This document shows positions 1 through 10,610 of a stretch of DNA of 64,000 nt, in pieces; positions within the stretch are counted from its first letter, which is position 1, and every line of letters starts with the position of its first letter. The notes beneath the pieces were generated by a model, which saw only the letters and a program-made list of their open reading frames with translations, was not told the DNA's origin and ran no database searches. The translations under genes were made by a program, and so were the position numbers. The stretch spans positions 55,666-119,665 of the forward strand of contig QVIN01000015.1 in the NCBI GenBank assembly GCA_003416985.1. Direction: 5' to 3'. The DNA comes from Duganella sp. BJB480. GTDB taxonomy: Bacteria > Pseudomonadota > Gammaproteobacteria > Burkholderiales > Burkholderiaceae_D.

Positions 1-95
1 GCGGACCTTTTTTATGGTCGTGGCTATTGCCCCGCACGCCGGTTCGGGGGATAATCTTCGATTACCCCAACATTGCCCGATTATTTCATTAACGC

Positions 96-125
96 TTGCT
101 GCTTCGCGGCAAAGCGCGCTATAAT
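96..125 (+). promoter_or_regulatory. Sigma-70 promoter of the rpsP operon
   Basis: A perfect -10 hexamer TATAAT lies at 120-125, with TTGCTG at 96-101 as -35 and an 18-base spacer. It ends 40 bases before the rpsP start. A strong promoter is expected for a ribosomal operon. The start of transcription is inferred. Confidence 0.65.
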
Positions 126-165
126 TTGCGGCTTTTTCCGTCCTAGCACACTTTTTGGAAATATT

Positions 166-411
166 ATGGTCGTTATTCGTTTAGCTCGTGGAGGCGCCAA
201 GAAGCGTCCGTTCTTCAACATCGTTGCAACCGACTCGCGCAATCGCCGCGATGGCCGTTTCATCGAGCGCATCGGTTTCTACAACCCGATGGCATCCGGT
301 GGTGAAGTCGCTCTGCGCATCACCGCTGACCGTCTGGCTCACTGGCAGTCGGTTGGCGCGCAGCTGTCGCCTACCGTGGCTCGCCTGGTCGCTTCGAACA
401 AAGCCGCCTAA
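166..411 (+). CDS. rpsP: 30S ribosomal protein S16
   Basis: This 81-residue protein starts [16 protein letters not shown] and carries the S16 signature with the ERIGFYNP motif. It is a structural and assembly protein of the small ribosomal subunit. The reading frame is open further upstream to 73, but the ATG at 166 gives the normal S16 N-terminus and length. It is the first gene of the conserved rpsP-rimM-trmD-rplS operon, with rimM starting 14 bases downstream. Confidence 0.97.
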   Translation: MVVIRLARGGAKKRPFFNIVATDSRNRRDGRFIERIGFYNPMASGGEVALRITADRLAHWQSVGAQLSPTVARLVASNKAA

Positions 412-425
412 GTCTGGTTGCTGGT

Positions 426-986
426 TTGACCGATAAGAATGCATCCGGGGTGCAAGTCCCCGACGATCTGGCACAGGTAGGCTTTGTCTTCGGTGCCTAC
501 GGCGTCGCTGGCTGGGTGAGGATACGTCCTTTCTCGGAAGATGCGGATGCACTCCTCGCGGTGAAAACCTGGTGGATCGACAAGCCAGGCTTGCACGATG
601 TCGATGTCAAGCAGTGCAAACTGCATGGCGGCGACGTGGTGGCGCAGCTGGTGGGAGTGACCGACCGGAACGTCGCAGAAGCGCTCAAGGGCGCCGCTGT
701 CTCGATTCCGCGCAGTCGTTTCCCGGCCTTGTCCGACGATGAGTTTTACTGGGCCGAGTTGATCGGTCTGGATGTAGAGAATTTGCAAGGTGAGCACCTC
801 GGTACGGTGACTGACATGATGAGCAATGGTCCGCAGTCGATCTTGCGCATACAGCCAGCCCCGACGCCGGATGCCGACCCCGAGGTTGCGGCGCAGGAGC
901 GCCTGATTCCATTTGTGGACGCGTTTATCATCAAGGTAGACAAGGCCGCCAAGAAGATCACTGTCGACTGGGGCCTTGATTATTAA
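426..986 (+). CDS. rimM: 16S rRNA processing protein RimM
   Basis: This 186-residue protein has the RimM N-terminal beta-barrel (VGFVFGAYGVAGWVRIRPFS near residue 17) and a C-terminal PRC-barrel (FYWAELIGLDVEN, then LIPFVDAFI near the end). RimM binds S19 and helps maturation of the 30S head. The start is TTG at 426. No ATG upstream fits without running into rpsP, so translation may be modest compared with the ribosomal proteins on either side. It lies between rpsP and trmD in the usual order. Confidence 0.95.
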   Translation: MTDKNASGVQVPDDLAQVGFVFGAYGVAGWVRIRPFSEDADALLAVKTWWIDKPGLHDVDVKQCKLHGGDVVAQLVGVTDRNVAEALKGAAVSIPRSRFPALSDDEFYWAELIGLDVENLQGEHLGTVTDMMSNGPQSILRIQPAPTPDADPEVAAQERLIPFVDAFIIKVDKAAKKITVDWGLDY

Positions 987-1007
987 AGAACATAAGGGCG
1001 GCCCGCC

Positions 1008-1754
1008 ATGCAATTCGATGTCGTGACCCTGTTCCCTGAAATGTTCGCCGCACTGACGCAGTCGGGTGTCACCCGGCGCGCGTTTGAACAGAATAAATGT
1101 GGCTTGTCGTTGTGGAATCCGCGTGATTTCACCACGGACAATCACCGCACCGTGGATGACCGCCCGTATGGCGGCGGCCCCGGCATGGTGATGCTGGCCA
1201 AACCCCTGGAAGCGACGCTCAACGCGGCGAAGCAGCGCCAGACCGATGCCGGTCTGCCCGCGCCCCGCGTGGTGTTCATGTCGCCCCAGGGCAGGCAGTT
1301 GACGCACGAGCGTGTGATGCAGTTGAAGCAGGAGCCCGGCCTGGTGATCCTGTGCGGCCGCTACGAGGCGGTGGACCAGCGTTTGCTGGACCGCTGCGTC
1401 GATGAGGAAATCAGCCTGGGCGATTTCGTGCTGTCCGGCGGCGAGCTGCCGGCGATGGCCTTGATGGATGCCGTGATCCGCCAGATTCCCGGCGTGTTGA
1501 ACACGGATGCGTCGGCGGTCGAGGACAGCTTCGTCAACGGCCTGCTGGATTCGCCGCACTACACGCGGCCGGAAACGTACGAGGGTGTGGGCGTGCCGCC
1601 GGTGCTGATGGGCGGCAACCACGCCGAGATCGAGAAATGGCGCCGTCAGCGCATGCTGGAGGCGACCGCGCGCAAGCGCCCGGATTTGCTGGTCAAGGCG
1701 CGTGAGGCGGGGCTGCTCACCAAGCTTGATGAAAAGTTTTTGGCAGGTTTGTAA
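1008..1754 (+). CDS. trmD: tRNA (guanine-N1-)-methyltransferase
   Basis: This 248-residue SPOUT methyltransferase makes m1G37 in tRNA using S-adenosylmethionine, which prevents +1 frameshifting. It begins [13 protein letters not shown]. The deep trefoil knot region [14 protein letters not shown] and [13 protein letters not shown] is intact, and it ends with the typical C-terminal helical domain. Length is normal. It follows rimM by 21 bases and precedes rplS. Confidence 0.97.
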   Translation: MQFDVVTLFPEMFAALTQSGVTRRAFEQNKCGLSLWNPRDFTTDNHRTVDDRPYGGGPGMVMLAKPLEATLNAAKQRQTDAGLPAPRVVFMSPQGRQLTHERVMQLKQEPGLVILCGRYEAVDQRLLDRCVDEEISLGDFVLSGGELPAMALMDAVIRQIPGVLNTDASAVEDSFVNGLLDSPHYTRPETYEGVGVPPVLMGGNHAEIEKWRRQRMLEATARKRPDLLVKAREAGLLTKLDEKFLAGL

Positions 1755-1868
1755 ACCTGTTGTAGTAGCTAGCGGGCATGTCGCCCGCGTGTGTTAACCC
1801 CATCCTCTACTGGGCAACGAGCTTCGGCTCACAGCGCGCCAGCATGATGGTTTATGGAGTCATTAAAA

Positions 1869-2255
1869 ATGAATCTGATTCAACAACTCGAGCAAGAAGA
1901 AATCGCTCGCCTGGGCAAAAGCATCCCTGACTTTGCACCTGGCGATACCGTGATCGTCAACGTTAACGTAGTCGAAGGCACCCGCAAGCGCGCCCAGGCT
2001 TACGAAGGCGTGGTCATCTCCCGTCGCAACCGTGGCCTGAACTCGAACTTCATCGTTCGTAAGATCTCGTCCGGCGAAGGCGTCGAGCGTACCTTCCAGC
2101 TGTACTCCCCGCTGATCGCTTCGATCGAAGTGAAACGCCGCGGTGACGTACGTCGCGCTAAACTGTACTACCTGCGTGATCGTTCCGGTAAATCGGCACG
2201 TATCAAGGAAAAACTGCCAAACCGTCGCCCAGTGGCGAAAGCAACCGCTGCTTAA
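1869..2255 (+). CDS. rplS: 50S ribosomal protein L19
   Basis: This 128-residue protein starts [17 protein letters not shown] and contains the L19 core [19 protein letters not shown] and [12 protein letters not shown]19 sits at the 30S-50S interface. The frame is open to an ATG at 1854, but 1869 gives the family N-terminus. It is the last gene of the operon. The gap from trmD is 114 bases and a strong terminator follows. Confidence 0.97.
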   Translation: MNLIQQLEQEEIARLGKSIPDFAPGDTVIVNVNVVEGTRKRAQAYEGVVISRRNRGLNSNFIVRKISSGEGVERTFQLYSPLIASIEVKRRGDVRRAKLYYLRDRSGKSARIKEKLPNRRPVAKATAA

Positions 2256-2296
2256 TAGCCGCGTTTGTGTTTGGATGGAAGGGGCGCATTGCCCCG

Positions 2297-2324
2297 AAAA
2301 GGGCGCCACTGGCGCCCTTTTCTT
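2297..2324 (+). terminator. Rho-independent terminator after rplS
   Basis: A GGGCGCC stem at 2301-2307 pairs with GGCGCCC at 2311-2317 around a three-base loop and is followed by TTTTC. It closes the rpsP-rplS operon about 45 bases after the rplS stop. Confidence 0.8.
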
Positions 2325-2341
2325 GCATGTGGAGGTAGCGT

Positions 2342-3010
2342 TTGGCCAAGCCTTTATTCGATCCGAAAGAACTGCCCGTGGACGCCATCGCCGGCGAGCC
2401 GGCGGTCGCGCCGGAGCGCCTGACGCCCGAGTGGCTGCGCGGCCGCTTCACGGCGCCGCCGCTGTGGACGCCCGAAGGCGCCGAGGAATCGCTGGGCAGC
2501 CTGTCGCAGCGGCCGACGCCGACGCCGGCCTCGGTGCTGATCCCGCTGGTGCCGCGCGCGGACGGCCTGACCATCCTGCTGACCCAGCGCACCGAACACC
2601 TGACCGACCACGCCGGCCAGATCAGCTTTCCCGGCGGCCGCGCCGAGGACTACGACAGCGACGCGGTCGACACCGCGCTGCGCGAGTCGGAGGAGGAGAT
2701 CGGGCTGGCGCGCCGCCATGTCGACGTGCTGGGCACCCTGCCGCGCTACCTGACCGGCACCGGCTATTGCGTGACGCCGGTGGTGGGGCTGGTGGCGCCG
2801 CCGTTCGAGCTGACCGCCGATCCGTCCGAGGTGGCGGAAATCTTCGAGGTGCCGCTGGCCTTCCTGATGGACGGCTTGAACCACCAGCGACTGTCGGTGC
2901 AGCTGCCGGGTGGGCGGCGCAGCTTTTATGCGATGCCGTACGGCGACTATTACATCTGGGGCGCAACAGCGGGCATGCTGCGCAACCTGTTCCATTTCTT
3001 GCGCGCATAG
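2342..3010 (+). CDS. CoA pyrophosphatase, Nudix family
   Basis: This 222-residue Nudix hydrolase probably cleaves CoA or a CoA-like nucleotide. The Nudix box is visible as GGRAEDYDSDAVDTALRESE followed by EEIGL (near residues 99-123), and the UPF0035-type LTQRTEHLTDHAGQISFPGG block, characteristic of the NudL/YeaB group, directly precedes it. The start is TTG at 2342, supported by GGAGGT six bases upstream. The substrate is inferred from family only. Confidence 0.88.
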   Translation: MAKPLFDPKELPVDAIAGEPAVAPERLTPEWLRGRFTAPPLWTPEGAEESLGSLSQRPTPTPASVLIPLVPRADGLTILLTQRTEHLTDHAGQISFPGGRAEDYDSDAVDTALRESEEEIGLARRHVDVLGTLPRYLTGTGYCVTPVVGLVAPPFELTADPSEVAEIFEVPLAFLMDGLNHQRLSVQLPGGRRSFYAMPYGDYYIWGATAGMLRNLFHFLRA

Positions 3011-3065
3011 AGACACTACGTTATCGTAGCGGGCATCAAGGCATCGCCGACTTAAAGGATCACTA

Positions 3066-4034
3066 ATGACTTTTCTTTCCATTCTATGCGCGCTGCTGAT
3101 CGAGCAGATGAAGCCGCTGCGCGCAGACAATCCGATCTACGCCGAAATCAAGCGCCTGGCGTTGCGGATGGAGACCTGGTTCAACGCCGGCGACTCGACC
3201 CACGGCCGCCTGGGCTGGTTCGTGATGATGGCGATCCTGATGGTGCCCACGGCCGTGATCTACTGGCTGCTGCGCCGCTACGGCTGGTTCGGCATGCCCT
3301 TCCTGTGGAACGTGCTGATCGTTTACCTGACGCTGGGCTTCCGCCACTACAGCCACTATTTCACCTCGATCCAGCTGGCCCTCAACGCCGGCGACGACGC
3401 CACCGCGCGCGCGCTGCTGGCCGAGTGGACCAAGCAGGACACGGTCGGCATGGAGACCTCCGAGATCGCCCGCATCGCGGTCGAGAAGTCGCTGATCACC
3501 ACGCACCGCAATGTGTTCGGGGTGTTCTTCTGGTTCCTGATGCCGCTGGGTCCGGCCTGTGCGGTGATGTACCGCGTGGCCGAGCACCTGGCGCGCGCCT
3601 GGAACGAGCCCGAGCACATGCGCAACGAGGCCTTCGGCCAGTTCGCCGCGCGCGCGTTCTACTGGATCGACTGGATTCCCGTGCGCCTGACCGCCGTGGC
3701 CTTCGCCGTGGTGGGCAACTTCGAGGACGCGATCTACGCCTGGCGCAACTTCGCCCACCGCTGGGCGGACGAGGCGATCGGCATCATCCTGTCGGCCGGC
3801 GGCGGCGCCATGGGCGTGCGCCTGGGCACGCCGGCGGAGAACGCGGCCAAGCTGCTGCCGGCGGACGCCGCCACGGTGGACCTCGGCGACGAGGAGCCGG
3901 ACATGCTGCCGGGCGAGGAGCCGAGCGTGCGCGCGCTGCAGAGCACGGTGGGCCTGGTGTGGCGCGCCTTGCTGCTGTGGATGATGTTGTTATTGCTGCT
4001 GTCCGGCGCGGTGTGGCTCGGAGCGACCCCTTAA
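3066..4034 (+). CDS. CobD/CbiB-like integral membrane protein
   Basis: This 322-residue membrane protein starts MTFLSILCALLIEQMKPLR, which is the AmpE/CobD-like N-terminus. Hydrophobic segments lie near residues 1-12, 50-68, 75-90, 150-170 and 298-318. It resembles the CobD/CbiB-family proteins of betaproteobacteria, which have no clear link to cobalamin. No cob genes are nearby, so a role in B12 synthesis is not supported. AmpE-like signalling is equally possible. It lies 55 bases after the Nudix gene. Confidence 0.75.
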   Translation: MTFLSILCALLIEQMKPLRADNPIYAEIKRLALRMETWFNAGDSTHGRLGWFVMMAILMVPTAVIYWLLRRYGWFGMPFLWNVLIVYLTLGFRHYSHYFTSIQLALNAGDDATARALLAEWTKQDTVGMETSEIARIAVEKSLITTHRNVFGVFFWFLMPLGPACAVMYRVAEHLARAWNEPEHMRNEAFGQFAARAFYWIDWIPVRLTAVAFAVVGNFEDAIYAWRNFAHRWADEAIGIILSAGGGAMGVRLGTPAENAAKLLPADAATVDLGDEEPDMLPGEEPSVRALQSTVGLVWRALLLWMMLLLLLSGAVWLGATP

Positions 4035-4059
4035 GCGGGTACAATAGCGGCATTGCTGT

Positions 4060-4086
4060 GGTGCGGAAAGATGATCTTTCTGCACC
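4060..4086. repeat. Short palindrome downstream of the CobD-like gene
   Basis: GGTGCGGAAAGAT at 4060-4072 is mirrored by ATCTTTCTGCACC at 4074-4086, with one G-T wobble pair. It lies 25 bases after the stop of the CobD-like gene. No T-run follows, so it may act as an RNA-stabilising hairpin rather than a classical terminator. Confidence 0.5.
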
Positions 4087-4127
4087 AAAGTGGTTAATCG
4101 CGCTGAAAACTGGATAGAAATCAATGA

Positions 4128-4166
4128 CTTACGTATTCAGGTCTTCTATAAGATATAATACGTAAG
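4128..4166 (+). promoter_or_regulatory. Promoter with inverted repeat upstream of the DUF3579 gene
   Basis: CTTACGTATT at 4128-4137 and its exact complement AATACGTAAG at 4157-4166 flank a TATAAT hexamer at 4154-4159, so the right arm overlaps the -10 box. The arrangement looks like a repressor operator over a promoter. The DUF3579 gene starts 92 bases downstream. No regulator can be named. Confidence 0.5.
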
Positions 4167-4257
4167 ATTCTTACAGAATGATATCCGCCCGAGCGACCAG
4201 TCGGGATTATTCACGCATTCTTGTTACCAACAAGTATCTACTCCTAAGCAGCCGCCC

Positions 4258-4593
4258 ATGGCAGAGTCAGCCCTCAAACCGTCAGAACAGCTGGATTCGT
4301 TCTTCATCCTTGGCCGCACCAGCAATGGCAGGCAGTTCCGTCCCAGCGACTGGGCCGAGCGCCTGTGCGGGGTGATGTCCTGCTTCAAGCCGGAAGGTTA
4401 CGGCGGCGGCCGCGACTCCCACCTGCAGTTCTCGCCCTACGTGACGCCGACCGTGATCGACGGCGTCAAGTCGGTGGTGGTGAACGGCAAGCTGCGCCAG
4501 CTGGAACCGCTGGCCTACCACTTCGTCATCTCCTTCGCCAAGGACAACGACCTGCAAATGGTCGACGCCTGCATCCTGCCCGAAAAGGCTTGA
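4258..4593 (+). CDS. DUF3579 domain protein
   Basis: This 111-residue cytoplasmic protein contains the core FILGRTSNGRQFRPSDWAER, MSCFKPEG and LEPLAYHFVISFAKDNDLQM, which I recognise as DUF3579, a small family restricted mainly to betaproteobacteria. Function is unknown. No signal peptide or membrane segment is visible. A plausible promoter with a dyad lies about 90 bases upstream. The next gene starts 91 bases downstream. Confidence 0.75.
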   Translation: MAESALKPSEQLDSFFILGRTSNGRQFRPSDWAERLCGVMSCFKPEGYGGGRDSHLQFSPYVTPTVIDGVKSVVVNGKLRQLEPLAYHFVISFAKDNDLQMVDACILPEKA

Positions 4594-4684
4594 TCTCCGT
4601 CATTTAAAATTCGCTTAATCCGCCACCCACGAGGGCGGGGTAGGGCGTATGCTGCCTGTTCCTCATTTTTTTTCGCGAGAGATC

Positions 4685-7435
<2,751 letters not shown>

Positions 7436-7460
7436 TCTGCCGGGGGATGCCCCGGCGGCG

Positions 7461-8060
7461 TCAGTGGATGTCGTCCAGCTGGTCGTGCGCGCGACGGTAG
7501 CGCGGCAGGCGGCGTTCCAGCGTGTTCTGCGACTGGTGGTTGGCGTGTTCGACCAGCGTCAGCGCAGTGCTCAATGCGGCGCTCATCGCTTTGGCGGCGG
7601 CTGCCATCGCTTCCGCCGGCGTCAGGGGCGCCTTGGCTGCCAGTTCGTTTTGGCGGGCGCGCAACTGGGCGGCCCTGGTCCAGTTCCTTTCGCCGGGGAA
7701 GCGTATCCAGAGTTCCAGCCAGGCGTTGCGGGCGTCGCCGCAGGTTTGTTGTACCATCTGATTCGGTGAGACCGCCTCGCCGCGGAAGATGAGGTCGTCG
7801 CCGATCACGTCGGCGCCCTGCCAAGTGTCGCCGCTGTGCACGCGCAGGCGCGTGCCGTCGGGCAGGAACAGCTGCTTCCATTGGTAGCCGCGCAACGGGG
7901 CCGCGTCTTCGCGGCTCTTTGTTATCCATAGTTTGATGGCGCCGGCGATGGCTTCGGCGGGTGTCAGCGGGCTGCCGCTCTGGTGCAGGAAATCGCAGAG
8001 CTCGTCGTATGCGGCGGGAGGGACCTTGGGGGACGTTTTTTGAGACCTTGTGGTATTCAT
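7461..8060 (-). CDS. Hypothetical protein with possible RAMA/DUF4357-like core
   Basis: I do not recognise a characterised family. The 199-residue protein has an N-terminal helical region (VPPAAYDELCDFLHQSGS), a beta-rich core YQWKQLFLPDGTRLRVHSGD then IFRGEAVSPNQMVQQTCGDA, and an alanine-rich helical C-terminus. The core is reminiscent of RAMA/DUF4357 domains, which bind modified DNA or accompany methylases, but that is weak. No restriction genes are near. Transcription converges with the M16 protease. Confidence 0.6.
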   Translation of the reverse strand: MNTTRSQKTSPKVPPAAYDELCDFLHQSGSPLTPAEAIAGAIKLWITKSREDAAPLRGYQWKQLFLPDGTRLRVHSGDTWQGADVIGDDLIFRGEAVSPNQMVQQTCGDARNAWLELWIRFPGERNWTRAAQLRARQNELAAKAPLTPAEAMAAAAKAMSAALSTALTLVEHANHQSQNTLERRLPRYRRAHDQLDDIH

Positions 8061-8243
8061 TACTGATTCTCCTGTCTGGTTTTTGCTGTCGCCTTCTATT
8101 TCTCTCTGTTGGACCAGCGCCCAAAAAAAGAGTTCGGAAATGACGAAAATAGAGCAAAGCAGAGAGCCAATTCAGTGAGGTCTGTCCAAGGGCCGTGCAG
8201 ATAGGACCCCACCCTGTATTCTGTTGGAAATTTTGGAGGTGTC

Positions 8244-8519
8244 GTGATTCGACTGATGATAGAGGGACGTGTGCAGGGTGTCGGCTATCGCGCTTCGTTT
8301 GCGGAGCGGGCGAAGGCGCTGGGTTTGGCCGGCTGGGTACGCAATCGGCGCGATGGGGCGGTGGAGGCGGCGGTGGAGGGCGAGGCGAAAGCCGTGGAGG
8401 CCATCATCGCCTGGGCCAGGCGCGGGCCTCCGGCCGCCATGGTGACGGATGTCGCCGTCGAGGAGACGATGGAGCGGGCCTCCCCGGACGGCGGGTTCAA
8501 GATCATGCCGACACTGTAG
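8244..8519 (+). CDS. acyP: Acylphosphatase
   Basis: This 91-residue enzyme hydrolyses acyl-phosphate bonds. It has the two signature blocks GRVQGVGYR (catalytic Arg) and [17 protein letters not shown] (catalytic Asn). The start is GTG at 8244, with GGAGGT three bases before it. Length is typical. It lies alone between two minus-strand genes. Confidence 0.93.
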   Translation: MIRLMIEGRVQGVGYRASFAERAKALGLAGWVRNRRDGAVEAAVEGEAKAVEAIIAWARRGPPAAMVTDVAVEETMERASPDGGFKIMPTL

Positions 8520-8534
8520 GCCGGCCGCGCGGCG

Positions 8535-9548
8535 CTATTCGCTTGCCGCCAGCACGGCTTTCAGGATGTTTTCGGAGCGCAGTTGGCCGTAGCCTTTGCC
8601 GTACGCGCTGGAGGTGACCACCACCACCGACCGCAGCGCGGGAACGATATAAATCTTATTGCCGCCGTTGCCGGATGCGAAGTACACAGGGATCTGGCGG
8701 CCGCCCATGGACTGGGTTTTGGCGTACCAGAAATAGCCATAGCGATCGGCGTAGCGGTCCCCCGGGCCGATGTCCACATGCGGTGCCAGCATGGTTTCGA
8801 TCCACGCGGCGCTGAGCACTCGGTGGCCTTGGTAGACGCCTTTATCCAAAACCATCTGTCCTATCGCACCCAGGTCGCGCGTGCGCAGCGACAGGTTGCC
8901 TTGTCCCTTGACGTGGCCGGCCGCGTCGCGCCCCCAGCGCCAGTTTTGTATGCCGAGCGGAGCGAACAGGTTCACGCGCGCGAATTGTTCGAGGTCCGTG
9001 CCGGTCGCCTGTTCCACGGTCAGGCCGGCGAGGTAGGCGGTCATGGAGTTGTAGCGGTATTGCGTGCCCGGCGTGGTCTTCATCGGCGTGGCCAGGGTGA
9101 AGGCAACGGGATCGGCCGCTTCGTCCATCTTGTCTTCATTGCCGGACGAGGCGGGGTCGTCGTCGAACGCGTCCAATCCCGAGCGCATGGTCAGCACGTT
9201 ATCGAGCGTCACGCCGGCGAAGGCCGATTGGCCGGCGGCCTTCCAGTACTTGGAGACCTTGTCGGTCGTCGCGCCGATCTTGCCGCGGTCGACCGCCGCG
9301 CCCACCAGCAGCGCCGTGATGCTCTTGCCCGCCGACCGGACATCGTGCAGGGTGTCGGCGGTCTCGCCGTTGTAATAGCGCTCGGCGACGATGGCGCCGT
9401 CGCGCATCACCAGGATGCTGCGCAGGTCCGTGTGCTCGTCGTGGTCCCATGCCGCCAGGGCGCTCGCCGGCAGTTGCTGCGCCGCCGACTGGCCGGACAG
9501 GATGGCGGCCAGTACGAACAAGGCGCCCAGGTGCTTATTCAGGGTCAT
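8535..9548 (-). CDS. Serine hydrolase, beta-lactamase class C / esterase family, exported
   Basis: This 337-residue protein has a signal peptide (LFVLAAILSGQSAAQQ). The nucleophile motif S-A-G-K fits SxxK (SAGKSITALLVG, near residue 93), and YRYNSM fits the YxN motif. The domain resembles class C beta-lactamase-like esterases and D-aminopeptidases, so real beta-lactamase activity should not be assumed. Its start overlaps the end of the upstream cupin gene by 14 bases, which suggests translational coupling. Confidence 0.85.
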   Translation of the reverse strand: MTLNKHLGALFVLAAILSGQSAAQQLPASALAAWDHDEHTDLRSILVMRDGAIVAERYYNGETADTLHDVRSAGKSITALLVGAAVDRGKIGATTDKVSKYWKAAGQSAFAGVTLDNVLTMRSGLDAFDDDPASSGNEDKMDEAADPVAFTLATPMKTTPGTQYRYNSMTAYLAGLTVEQATGTDLEQFARVNLFAPLGIQNWRWGRDAAGHVKGQGNLSLRTRDLGAIGQMVLDKGVYQGHRVLSAAWIETMLAPHVDIGPGDRYADRYGYFWYAKTQSMGGRQIPVYFASGNGGNKIYIVPALRSVVVVTSSAYGKGYGQLRSENILKAVLAASE

Positions 9549-10527
9549 CGACTGCTCCAGTGGGCGCTTGCGGGCGGGCGTTGTGCAATACGCCTTGCTT
9601 GTGCGCGGGGATGTGGGCCGACGGGTCTTGCGCCGGATCGAACACGTAATGCTGGAAGATTGCGCCCCACGCGGCGCGCAGTTCCGGCGGCTGGTGCTTC
9701 ATGCTTTGCAGCGTGGCGACCAGCGCCTCGAAGGTGGTGCCGGCGTCCGGCGCCGGCTGCTCGTTCTTCCACCAGTAGTTGACCATCATGTTCAGGATGC
9801 CGTTCGATTGCACGTGGTGCCACCACAGCGGCGGGATGAACAGCGCGTCGCCCGGCAGCAGGTCGGCCACCAGCGCGGCCTCCATCGCCTGCCGGAAGCG
9901 CGGGTGGCGCGCGTGGTCCGGCGCGCGGAAGTCGACCATGCTGATGGGCGTGGGCGTCGGCGCGAAATCCAGCGGGCCGATATACAGGTTGCCGACCTGT
10001 TCGGGCGGGAACAGCGTGAAGCGCCGTTCGCCGCTGACCACGCAGGCCAGGTTGTACGATTCGTCGAAGTGCGCCGGCGTGGTGATGGTGTTGCCCAGCC
10101 AGAGGCGCGGCCGCACCGACGGCGGCAGCGCCGGCGCCACGTTGTGCGCCTCGAATCCCGGCAGGCATTCTTCGACCAGCGCGCTCTGGATCGCCACCGA
10201 CGGCGGCGCCTCGAACTGCGAGTAGCGCGCCAGCTGCTCGATCACCTTCGATACCGGCACCTTGTTGCGCACGAAGTTGAATCCCTCCATGTCCGGCTTG
10301 TAGAACAGCCGCCCGCGCTGGTCCGGTGGCGTCATCACAGCGTCCACTTCATGGCCGCTGTCGAACTCCATCAGGTATTGGCACAGCGCTTCCGGCGCCT
10401 GCCGCGCCTTGTGCACGGCCGGCCAGTTGCGCACGAAGCCGCGCAGGATGGCGGGCCGGTAGCCGCAGGCGATCTCGCTGTAAAAGCGCGCCGGGTCGAG
10501 GTCCAGGTATTCGGTGATCTGGTTCAT
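9535..10527 (-). CDS. Cupin-like / JmjC-type 2-oxoglutarate oxygenase domain protein
   Basis: This 330-residue protein has the Cupin_8/JmjC layout. An iron-binding H-x-D appears in TTPAHFDESYNL, the RFTLFPPEQVGNLY strand follows, and the distal histidine lies in GDALFIPPLWWHHV. Members hydroxylate proteins or small molecules with Fe(II) and 2-oxoglutarate. It begins PARFYSEIACGYRPAILRGF. It starts downstream of the TonB receptor terminator and is coupled to the serine hydrolase. Such cupins often neighbour TonB receptors in saccharolytic bacteria, but the substrate is unknown. Confidence 0.85.
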   Translation of the reverse strand: MNQITEYLDLDPARFYSEIACGYRPAILRGFVRNWPAVHKARQAPEALCQYLMEFDSGHEVDAVMTPPDQRGRLFYKPDMEGFNFVRNKVPVSKVIEQLARYSQFEAPPSVAIQSALVEECLPGFEAHNVAPALPPSVRPRLWLGNTITTPAHFDESYNLACVVSGERRFTLFPPEQVGNLYIGPLDFAPTPTPISMVDFRAPDHARHPRFRQAMEAALVADLLPGDALFIPPLWWHHVQSNGILNMMVNYWWKNEQPAPDAGTTFEALVATLQSMKHQPPELRAAWGAIFQHYVFDPAQDPSAHIPAHKQGVLHNARPQAPTGAVDDPE

Positions 10528-10542
10528 GATTCGTATGATGGC

Positions 10543-10582
10543 ATAAAAAAACCCGCCAGGGCCGGGAGCGGCCGTGGCGGGA
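10543..10582 (-). terminator. Terminator of the TonB-dependent receptor gene
   Basis: On the minus strand, CCCGCCA pairs with TGGCGGG (10575-10581 with 10552-10558), with an internal GC-rich loop, followed by a run of seven T. It separates the receptor from the cupin gene. Confidence 0.8.
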
Positions 10583-10610
10583 ACAGACTACACAATGAAA
10601 CGGTTACAGA

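Noticed and set aside
408-1622. 404-residue minus-strand frame across rimM and trmD
   Set aside because: It is a shadow of the two recognised genes in high-GC DNA; its His/Arg/Gln-rich composition matches no protein and trmD and rimM are certain.
3066-4034. Cobalamin biosynthesis role for the CobD-like protein
   Set aside because: No cobalamin gene or riboswitch is present nearby, and the protein resembles the broader AmpE/CobD-like membrane group.
8535-9548. True class C beta-lactamase (resistance gene)
   Set aside because: SxxK and YxN are present, but this large esterase/peptidase family shares them; nothing near it (no AmpR-type regulator) supports antibiotic resistance.
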